Below, piece after piece: positions 55,341 to 61,969 of a DNA stretch of 64,000 bases; position 1 is the first letter of the stretch; each line of letters starts with the position of its first letter. Below the pieces are notes generated by a model, which saw only the letters and a list, made by a program, of their open reading frames with translations, was not told where the DNA came from and did no database searches. Position numbers and translations under genes: made by a program. This DNA comes from Platycnemis pennipes. Taxonomy: Eukaryota > Arthropoda > Insecta > Odonata > Platycnemididae. The stretch lies in contig OW121846.1 of NCBI GenBank assembly GCA_933228895.1, positions 150,458,746 through 150,522,745 on the forward strand. Direction: 5' to 3'.

Positions 55341-55650
55341 ACCATTCACTCATAAATCAAAAATTAAAATAAGCAAAAGGTGACGCCCACCGAAGAGGCT
55401 GCTGTGATAACATTGACGTCATTTTCCTCCCGTCCTTGACTGCTTTCAGGGGAGGGGGAAGGGAGTGGAGGGGGGTTCTCGGAAGGTCTGCTCGCACAGA
55501 TGCTGTCGTAACTGCTCCTTTTGGCAGAGTCAGCTGTGTGTCCCCCCTTTGCGATAAGGCGAAGTAGCTTCGCGGGCTCAGTTGTGATAGGACGAAGTAG
55601 ATATACGTCAGAGGTTGCACCACACCCACTTTTCCGAAAGGGTTAAAAAC
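55341..55650. other. GC-rich patch inside piggyBac, function unknown
   Basis: This stretch has several G-runs (ggggagggggaagg, ggaggggggttc) and a C-run (tccccccctt-like, near 55540), unlike the AT-rich surroundings. It also has a small perfect hairpin, gcgaag-tag-cttcgc (55559-55573). The patch ends in ccgaaagggttaa (about 55633-55645), which looks like a piggyBac-style GGG-TTAA end, but I found no matching opposite end. A 90-codon minus-strand frame here has no recognisable family feature and is not called as a gene. Confidence 0.5.
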
Positions 55651-55794
55651 ATCAGTTTTTCGCCGCTTATAACTCGGGAAATAATTGTCGGATCGGAAAA
55701 CGGAAAAATACGGGTCCTTTTATTTTACAAACTCTATCAGATTCGGCAATAAAAAAAACATGGTAAACGACCCCATTGGACTGTTGAATATGCT

Positions 55795-55934
55795 CATTTC
55801 ACGTTGGCATACATACAAATTCAGGTGCATTCCGGTAGGAGAGGGAGTGGACTCCGGGCGTTGAAGGATGCCCGGTCCCCAATTCCTCTCTTACCGGTAC
55901 GCAATTCAATTTGTATTTATACTGACGTGAAATG
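55795..55934. repeat. 140-bp imperfect palindrome (65-10-65 hairpin)
   Basis: The left arm is 55795-55859, the loop gttgaaggat is 55860-55869, and the right arm is 55870-55934. Aligned without gaps, 50 of the 65 arm positions are complementary. The outer 10 bp (catttcacgt / acgtgaaatg) and the inner ccgggc / gcccgg are perfect. It could be a small foldback insertion or the template of a hairpin RNA. It sits inside the piggyBac element, upstream of the transposase. Confidence 0.85.
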
Positions 55935-56662
55935 ATGCGAAACCTGGATCGTGAATAAATAACTCGTTCAGTGGTCCATCACAAAGTATGATCTCTATTT
56001 TCACTACGATAAGCAACGTCGAAACCTCGATTACGATCGATGAGAAAAGACGATATTTCGATGAGTAAATGGTATTACGAAACAAAGTTGGATCGAAGAA
56101 CCGCAGACATTTACCAGCAATCAAATTAGCTTAAACGTAAAATGAAGACGAAAAATTTCGAATGCGAATTACCTCTGTAATAGTGGATGTAACGGAAACG
56201 AGCAGAGAACTGCCAATGTGAAGAACACGCACTCTCAATCACAGATATATTTTAGATTACTCAACGATATTGTATAGTCAGATGCCAAGTGAAGGAACGT
56301 AAAGCAGGACAGGACCACAATAAATATAGAAAAGTGGAGTTAAAGCTATGAAGAGGCTATTTCATTGCGTTAATTGTAATATTACACTAAGAGTATTCGT
56401 ACAGTTGGAGACGCCTAACAGAAGGCTAAGTAAAGATAATCCCACGATAAAAATTTTCTTGATCAGATATTACTCATAAAAATCGCCAAAATCCAAAGCT
56501 CGATGACAGTGCATAAATAATAATAATACATAATAATAACAATTGTTTTATAATTATATTAGTTAATAAAACAATATTAATATATATTTACAATTATTAA
56601 TAACAGAATCAGTTATACACGCACATTTTTGCAAAACAGTCAAACATTCAGTCTGGGACGTG
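55935..56662. other. piggyBac right internal region, no gene seen
   Basis: Non-coding sequence. The first half is of mixed composition. From about 56510 to 56610 it is extremely AT-rich with taa/taat simple-sequence runs (aataataataca, ttaataaaacaatattaata). The only sizeable open frame (72 codons, minus strand, 55906-56124) overlaps the hairpin and shows no family feature. Confidence 0.6.
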
Positions 56663-56673
56663 GGTTACCAAGT

Positions 56674-56692
56674 GGGGTCCTTCTGGGACCCC
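56674..56692. repeat. Subterminal palindrome 2 of piggyBac
   Basis: GGGGTCC-ttctg-GGACCCC, preceded by gggttacca (from 56662). The whole module, including the following ccgtatttt, resembles the left-end module at 52741-52780 in direct orientation. The right end thus carries an internal copy of the left subterminal sequence. Confidence 0.8.
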
Positions 56693-56841
56693 ATCCGTAT
56701 TTTCATTGATACAGAATCGAAATAAACGTAATTTTGATCCTACTTTGGCGACTAAAAAGGCCTAAAAAAGTTGCTCACATACCAGGAGACACATGAAAGT
56801 GAAAAAAAAATTATGAAATTTATTCAACATTTTTCGAGTGT

Positions 56842-56860
56842 GGGGTCCTTGAAGGACCCC
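56842..56860. repeat. Subterminal palindrome 3 of piggyBac
   Basis: GGGGTCC-ttgaa-GGACCCC, separated by two bases from the right terminal inverted repeat. This is the third member of the 7-5-7 palindrome set. Confidence 0.8.
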
Positions 56861-56862
56861 GC

Positions 56863-56877
56863 TCGGTAACCAGAGGG
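56863..56877 (-). repeat. piggyBac right terminal inverted repeat
   Basis: tcggtaaccagaggg, the exact reverse complement of 52709-52723, ending in GGG next to TTAA. Confidence 0.95.
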
Positions 56878-56881
56878 TTAA
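56878..56881. other. TTAA target-site duplication, right
   Basis: TTAA followed directly by ggatcatcc, the start of the next satellite monomer at 56882. Confidence 0.95.
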
Positions 56882-58395
56882 GGATCATCCATCTGAAATC
56901 ACTTCTAGAGCCTTCTTTAGAAAAAATTAAAACTTTCTACTCTTCTCAGCGATGCTCACTGAATTATGTGCAAATAAATCATCGATATTAAATATATCGG
57001 TTCGTGGATTTCCTCTCTATAAAGGATCATCCATCTAAAATCACTTCTAGAGCCATCTTTAGAAAAAATTGACACTTTCTACTCTTCACAGCGATGTTCA
57101 CTGAATTATGTGCAAATAAATCATCGAAATTAAGAATATCGATTCGTGGCACTCCTCTCTATTACTGATCATCCATCTAAAATCACTTCTACAGCCATCA
57201 TTAGAAAAAATCGACACTTTCTACTCTTCTCAGCGATATTCACTGAATTATGTACAAATAAATCATCGAAATTAAAAATATCGGATCGTGGCCTTCCTCT
57301 CGATTAAGGATCATCCATCTGAAATCACTTCTAGAGCCATCTTTAGAAAAAATTGACACTTTCTATTCTTCTCAGCGATGTTCACTGAATTACGTGCAAA
57401 TAAATCATCGAAATTAAAAATATCGATTCGTGGCCTTCCTCTCTATTAAGGATCATCCATCTGAAATCACTTCTAGAGCCATCTTTAGAAAAAATTGACA
57501 CTTTCTACTCTTCTCAGCGATGTTCACTGAATTATGTGCAAATAAATCATCGAAATTAAAAATATCGATTCGTGGCCTTCCTCTCTATTAAGGATCATCC
57601 ATCTGAAATCACTTCTAGAGCCATCTTTATAATAAATTGACACTTTATATACTTCACAGCGATGTTCACTGAATTATGTGCAAATAAATCATCGAAATTA
57701 AGAATATCGATTCGTGGCACTCCTCTCTATTACTGATCATCCATCTGAAATCACTACTACAGCCATCTTTAGAAAAAATCGACACGTTCTACTCTTGTCA
57801 GCGATATTCACTGAATTATGTGCAAATAAATCATCGAAATTAAAAATATCGATTCGTTGCACTCCTCTCTATTACTGATCATCCATCTAAAATCACTACT
57901 ACAGCCATCATTAGAAAAAATCGACACTTTCTACTCTTCTCAGCGATATTCACTGAATTATGTACAAATAAATCATCGAAATTAATAATATCGGATCGTG
58001 GCCTTCCTCTCGATTAAGGATCATCCATCTGAAATCACTTCTAGAGCCATCTTTAGAAAAAATTGACACTTTCTACTCTTCTCAGCGATGTTCACTGAAT
58101 TACGTGCAAATAAATCATCGAAATTAAAAATATCGATTCGTGGCCTTCCTCTCTATTAAGGATCATCCATCTGAAATCACTTCAGGAGCCATCTTTAGAA
58201 AAAATTGACACTTTCTACTCTTCTCAGCGATGTTCACTGAATTATGTGCAAATAAATCATCGAAATTAAAAATATCGATTCGTGGCCTTCCTCTCTATTA
58301 AGGATCATCCATCTGAAATCACTTCTAGAGCCATCTTTAGAAAAAATTGACACTTTCTACTCTTCTCAGCGATGTTCACTGAATTACGTGCAAAT

Positions 58396-58399
58396 AAAT
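58396..58399. other. AAAT target-site duplication, left
   Basis: The satellite reads gcaaataaat and then breaks at TG of the LTR. The same AAAT follows the 3' LTR at 61966-61969 and leads into catcg, the normal continuation. Confidence 0.85.
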
Positions 58400-58659
58400 T
58401 GTTTACGCCGGTGTAATTACCATCTTCATTTGTCATTGGTCATCACGACTTTTGTGTGTGTTATGTTTATGAAGAAGTATTATTCATCCACATGCCAACC
58501 TGGCAACAATGACTGTTGTCTTGTATCTAAAATAAGTAGTTATTTTAATGATTTAAACGAATACAGTCCACTTATTTCAAAAGGGATCTATGGCATTTTA
58601 TTAATTCAGACATCAGGGTGATGTCAACGGTTTTCGCTGCTATTTCTACGGCGGAAACA
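58400..58659 (+). repeat. 5' long terminal repeat
   Basis: 260 bp, tgtttacgccggtg to ctacggcggaaaca, with no difference from 61706-61965 in my reading. It should contain the element's promoter. I see no strong TATA box; tattattcatcc and attttattaattc are the AT-rich parts. The open frames across it are incidental. Confidence 0.95.
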
Positions 58660-58661
58660 TT

Positions 58662-58679
58662 TGGTCCTTCGGGCCGGAT
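58662..58679 (+). other. Primer-binding site, probably tRNA-Tyr
   Basis: TGGTCCTTCGGGCCGGAT starts two bases after the 5' LTR and begins with TGG, the complement of a tRNA CCA end. From memory, insect tRNA-Tyr ends in ccggctcgaagga plus CCA, whose complement matches here except for one base (G for A). The assignment to tRNA-Tyr is inference from that recollection. Confidence 0.7.
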
Positions 58680-58956
58680 CTCTTTGCGAATCCATTGTGG
58701 CATAATTGTCGAATTTTCATATTACTAATCTTATGTATTTCCTTACATCGGTACTCAACCAAGGAATAAGATTTGCTGCCACTGAGAGCATAAACACCGA
58801 AGATTTTGGTTTAATTTGTTGCTGCTTCTTCACTTCATTCGTCACCGACGTGCGGATTATCGTGGAAAAGAATACTACATTGGAACTTTCTTTGTCAGAG
58901 GTCAGATCTAAACCTACCTATTCCTTACCTTTACCTTAAAATTCCTTAATTCATGC
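58680..58956 (+). other. Retrotransposon leader between PBS and gag
   Basis: An untranslated leader of about 277 bp. A 77-codon frame at 58706-58939 has no family feature and ends just before the gag start, so I regard it as incidental. Confidence 0.7.
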
Positions 58957-61059
58957 ATGCTTGTCGAAACTAAGATGGATTGCAAGTTAAAGAAATCATT
59001 GATTAAGAAGAGGGGCATAATTAAAGCATCTCTTGCAAGAATAAACTCGTTTGTAACTAATTTTAACGAAGCAACTCAAAGTGTTCTCGAGTTAAAAGTG
59101 AGACAAGAACAATTGCCGAAACTTTATCACAATTACTGCACAATACAAGAGGAATTAGAAGTTGAAGATGTTGATGAGGATCATTCAGATGATAGAGCGG
59201 CATTTGAGGAACAATTTTATACAGTACAAGCATTATATCTTAGAGTACTTGAGCCAGCATGTGTGCCAAATACAAGAAATTCTTCACAAAATGATTCAAA
59301 AATGGACAAATCGCACGTCGATTCACATATTAGACTCCCGGTTATTGAGTTACCTAAGTTTAAGGGAAATGTTTGTGAGTGGTTGCACTTCAGGGATACA
59401 TTTGAAGCTTTAGTATGCAACAACACTCATTTGTCTGCTGTACAGAAGTTTCATTATTTGCTATCATCCTTGGAAGGAGAACCACATCAGCTTATCCAGA
59501 ATTTACAAGTAACTAATGATAATTTTGAAGTAGCATGGGGACTAATTAAGGGCAGATATCACAACGAAAAGGTAATAGTCTCCACTCATATGAATCATCT
59601 TCTTCACATGCCAACTGTAGACAAAAATAAAATTGGCTCATTAAGGATGCTAGTAAACCATATACAATCAAACGTGAATGCAATACAGGCACTGAAACTT
59701 AATGTGTCTTTATTTGATGTGTTATTAATTCAAATAATCATGAATCATATTGATCAGGATACCAGAAAAGAATTGGAATTTCAGTCAGAGAATGAAGAGA
59801 TGCCTACGCTACAATTAATTTTAGAATTTTTAGAAAAAAAATCTAAAGCCTTAGAAAATATTGGTGTTATTACTACGGCAAATGCAATGAAATCTAATTA
59901 CAATTACAAGCAGCAATCTAAAGTACAGCAGTCATACGTGGCTGTACATTTAAAATGTGTAAAATGTAAGGGTGAACACCAATTGCATAAGTGTCCTGAA
60001 TTTTTAAAAATGGACGTAGGAGAACGATCTAAGCTAGTGAAACAGTTGAAATTGTGCTTTAATTGTTTGAGAAAATACTCACACAATCATCAGTGTTCAA
60101 CGCAAAATTGCAGAAAGTGTGAAAGGAGGCATCACACACTATTACATTTTGAGGCAATACCCTCAAGAGATGGTGACACATCAAGAACAGCATCATCTGT
60201 ACAACCTATTAGTAATTACTGCGCTATCAAAACAAAGGTGCGCTCACAGGTGATACTAGCCACAGCAGTTGTAGAAGTCAGAAATCATCAAGGACAGTAT
60301 ATACCATGTAGAGCCTTGTTGGACTCTGCTTCCCAGGTGAATTTTATATCAGAAAATCTAGTTCAGAAATTACAATTGAGGAAACATAAACATCATTTAC
60401 CTATCCAGGGGATTGAAGGAGTTAGAGCGGATACAAATTGTCAAAGCTCTTTACATTTAAGATCTCGATTCACTGACTATAGGACTGATATTAATTGTGC
60501 AGTACTTCCCCGCATTACAGGCTTACTGCCAAGTACCTCTATAGACATTAGAAACTGGAATATCCCAGAAAATATTAAGTTAGCCGATGAACATTTTAAT
60601 CAACCCAATACTATTGATTTGTTGCTAGGTGCACAAGTCTTTTATGAGATTCTATTGCCAAACAAATTACAAAAACAAGGAACATTTCCTTTTCTTCAAG
60701 AAACACTTCTTGGTTGGACGGTTGCTGGAAACACACCCACAACTTCATCAATGCATTATCCACAAACTGTTGCACATTGTCTTCATATAGAGGCATCAGT
60801 AGAAACAAACAGAGCATTAGAAGATAATTTTAAGAAAACTTGGAGCATCGAATCCACTAATCAACCTGTTACAACATCAGAAGAAAGGCAATGTGAAAGA
60901 CATTTCGTTAGCAACACCACTCGCCTGTCAAATGGCAGATTTGATGTTACACTACCAACGAAGATCAATCCCAAGGAATTTCGCAAATCTACACGATGCT
61001 TAAAGCAACTAGCTCAGGAAAATGAAAAAAAAATTATCCTTGCACTTCAAAAATTATAA
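58957..61059 (+). CDS. Gag-protease polyprotein of a BEL/Pao element
   Basis: A 700-residue open frame without interruption. Residues 1-120 are lysine- and glutamate-rich with coiled-coil potential. Residues ~125-300 match the DUF1759 gag region (LPVIELPKFKG, WLHFRDTFEALV, FHYLLSSLEGEP, GRYHNEK). A Cys/His cluster follows: C334-x2-C337-x3-H341-x4-C346, C367-x2-C370 with H376 and C380, and C385-x2-C388-x3-H392 with TLLH to H397, the nucleic-acid-binding knuckles typical of this group. The aspartic protease (DUF1758-like) has its active-site motif LLDSASQ at Asp456 and ends near GWTVAGN (586-592). Residues 620-700 (CERHF, NGRFDVTLP) are the linker leading to RT. The frame stops where RT should begin, so RT is lost by deletion. 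Start at Met1 is preferred; Met7 is a possible alternative. Proteins of this type assemble cytoplasmic particles that package element RNA. Confidence 0.93.
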   Translation: MLVETKMDCKLKKSLIKKRGIIKASLARINSFVTNFNEATQSVLELKVRQEQLPKLYHNYCTIQEELEVEDVDEDHSDDRAAFEEQFYTVQALYLRVLEPACVPNTRNSSQNDSKMDKSHVDSHIRLPVIELPKFKGNVCEWLHFRDTFEALVCNNTHLSAVQKFHYLLSSLEGEPHQLIQNLQVTNDNFEVAWGLIKGRYHNEKVIVSTHMNHLLHMPTVDKNKIGSLRMLVNHIQSNVNAIQALKLNVSLFDVLLIQIIMNHIDQDTRKELEFQSENEEMPTLQLILEFLEKKSKALENIGVITTANAMKSNYNYKQQSKVQQSYVAVHLKCVKCKGEHQLHKCPEFLKMDVGERSKLVKQLKLCFNCLRKYSHNHQCSTQNCRKCERRHHTLLHFEAIPSRDGDTSRTASSVQPISNYCAIKTKVRSQVILATAVVEVRNHQGQYIPCRALLDSASQVNFISENLVQKLQLRKHKHHLPIQGIEGVRADTNCQSSLHLRSRFTDYRTDINCAVLPRITGLLPSTSIDIRNWNIPENIKLADEHFNQPNTIDLLLGAQVFYEILLPNKLQKQGTFPFLQETLLGWTVAGNTPTTSSMHYPQTVAHCLHIEASVETNRALEDNFKKTWSIESTNQPVTTSEERQCERHFVSNTTRLSNGRFDVTLPTKINPKEFRKSTRCLKQLAQENEKKIILALQKL

Positions 61060-61668
61060 ACAAAGATTTCTACATGGATTATCTATTAAGTGGCGCTTCC
61101 AGTCTCCCGGAAGCATTGAAAATCTTCAAGGAATTGTCAGCAGTGCTCAAGACAGCTGGTTTCTCCCTTAGAAAAAGTCTTAGATGATAGAATTATCACA
61201 TATGAAGAGTTACTGACATTACTAACACAAATCATGCATGAACTCCCGTCCCATTTCCATTTTATCCAACGAACCACATGATTCAAATTATGTATCCCCT
61301 TCCCATTTCCTGATTGGCGAACCCTTGACCAATTTACCTTCTCCCGACCTTTCTGACAAGAAAGTAAGTATTCTTTCCAGATGGCAACAACAGCAGCAAC
61401 GGTTACAAAATTTTTGGAAGCGATGGTCGAAGGACTCCTCCAAGAACTTCAGCAGCGTCGATGTTGTCGAAAGAGTTATTCAGATTATCAGCCTGGAATG
61501 GTGGTTCTTATAAATAATGATCAACTACCTCCATTAAAATGGAAATTAAGAGTGATAAGTGAAGTAAATAAAGGACCTGATGGGAGAGTAAGAATAGTAA
61601 TGTTGAAAAAGGATGCTGGAGAAGAGAAACGGCTTGTAGTTAAACTATGTCCTTTACCTTGTACATGA
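61060..61668 (+). pseudogene. Pol remnant: RT palm fragment fused to integrase C-terminus
   Basis: Three frames carry pieces of BEL/Pao pol. At about 61062-61172 comes KDFYMDYLLSGA followed by EALKIFKELSAVLKTAGF, the RT palm strip. The catalytic pair normally read as YVDD is here YMDY, so the second catalytic Asp is replaced by Tyr. From about 61177 come VLDDRIITYEELLTLLTQI, then NSRPISILSN and SPSHFLIGEPL in a second frame from 61238. Near 61430 the frame returns to the first one with LLQELQQR, YQPGMVVLINNDQLPPLKWK and KGPDGRVRIV, ending VVKLCPLPCT. These are the C-terminal end of integrase. The RT N-terminal half, the rest of RT, RNase H and the integrase core are missing. The two junctions lie near 61060 and 61172-61178. 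Confidence 0.88.
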
Positions 61669-61692
61669 ACATTTGTTGGAACCAATTGTTCC

Positions 61693-61699
61693 AAGGGGG
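61693..61699 (+). other. Polypurine tract
   Basis: AAGGGGG lies seven bases before the 3' LTR (which starts at 61706), the expected place for plus-strand priming. Confidence 0.7.
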
Positions 61700-61705
61700 C
61701 CGGTA

Positions 61706-61965
61706 TGTTTACGCCGGTGTAATTACCATCTTCATTTGTCATTGGTCATCACGACTTTTGTGTGTGTTATGTTTATGAAGAAGTATTATTCATCCACATG
61801 CCAACCTGGCAACAATGACTGTTGTCTTGTATCTAAAATAAGTAGTTATTTTAATGATTTAAACGAATACAGTCCACTTATTTCAAAAGGGATCTATGGC
61901 ATTTTATTAATTCAGACATCAGGGTGATGTCAACGGTTTTCGCTGCTATTTCTACGGCGGAAACA
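61706..61965 (+). repeat. 3' long terminal repeat
   Basis: 260 bp, the same as the 5' LTR in length and, as read, in every base. It ends CA directly before AAAT. Confidence 0.95.
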
Positions 61966-61969
61966 AAAT
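61966..61969. other. AAAT target-site duplication, right
   Basis: AAAT leads into catcgaaatt, which continues the monomer at the exact position where array 2 stopped (after monomer base 98). Confidence 0.85.

Larger units (their letters stand above)
52709..56877 (-). mobile_element. piggyBac-superfamily DNA transposon (defective)
   Basis: A 4,169-bp element bounded by TTAA on both sides and by 15-bp perfect inverted repeats beginning CCC. Both traits are typical of piggyBac. The transposase lies on the minus strand and is recognisable over its DDE core and C-terminal cysteine-rich domain, but it carries stops and frameshifts throughout. The element is longer than the 2.4 kb or so of the classical piggyBac. 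The extra length is the roughly 2 kb between the transposase N-terminus and the right end, which holds a GC-rich patch and a large hairpin and may include nested insertions. Subterminal palindromes of one geometry occur at both ends. Deleting the element with one TTAA restores a perfect satellite phase. Immobile without a helper transposase; whether the ends still work cannot be told. Confidence 0.95.
56878..58399 (+). repeat. 142-bp satellite DNA, array 2
   Basis: The first complete monomer starts at 56882. Ten complete monomers and the first 98 bases of an eleventh follow, up to the retrotransposon. It includes rare variants that also occur in array 3, notably tataataaattgacac with cactttatatacttcac (from 57627; again near 63468). 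It also has the cttcaggagcc variant at 58180 known from 51451. Confidence 0.95.
58400..61965 (+). mobile_element. BEL/Pao LTR retrotransposon, internally deleted
   Basis: A 3,566-bp element with two 260-bp LTRs that read as identical, each beginning TG and ending CA, and flanked by AAAT. In order it has the 5' LTR, a primer-binding site, a leader, an intact gag-protease frame, short remnants of reverse transcriptase and integrase in shifted frames, a purine-rich tract and the 3' LTR. The gag architecture (DUF1759-type gag, cysteine-histidine cluster, DUF1758-type aspartic protease) is that of BEL/Pao elements. A complete element would be several kilobases longer; most of RT, all of RNase H and the integrase core are absent. 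Matching LTRs show that the insertion is young, so the deletions probably predate it and another copy supplied pol. Confidence 0.95.

Noticed and set aside
55357..55629. A 90-codon minus-strand frame in the GC-rich patch.
   Set aside because: Low-complexity proline, leucine and serine content from G/C runs, with no domain and no link to the transposase frame.
55633..55645. A nested piggyBac-like end (ccgaaagggttaa).
   Set aside because: No matching CCC start next to TTAA could be found on the other side, so a single GGG-TTAA string is not enough.
55906..56124. A 72-codon minus-strand frame next to the hairpin.
   Set aside because: It overlaps the right arm of the palindrome and has no recognisable motif.
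58388..58621. Frame across the 5' LTR, repeated at 61673-61927 in the 3' LTR.
   Set aside because: It occurs twice only because the LTRs are identical. It ends inside the LTR and has no family feature.
58706..58939. A 77-codon frame in the retrotransposon leader.
   Set aside because: No BEL/Pao element is known to me to code here, and the sequence has no motif. Gag begins just after it.
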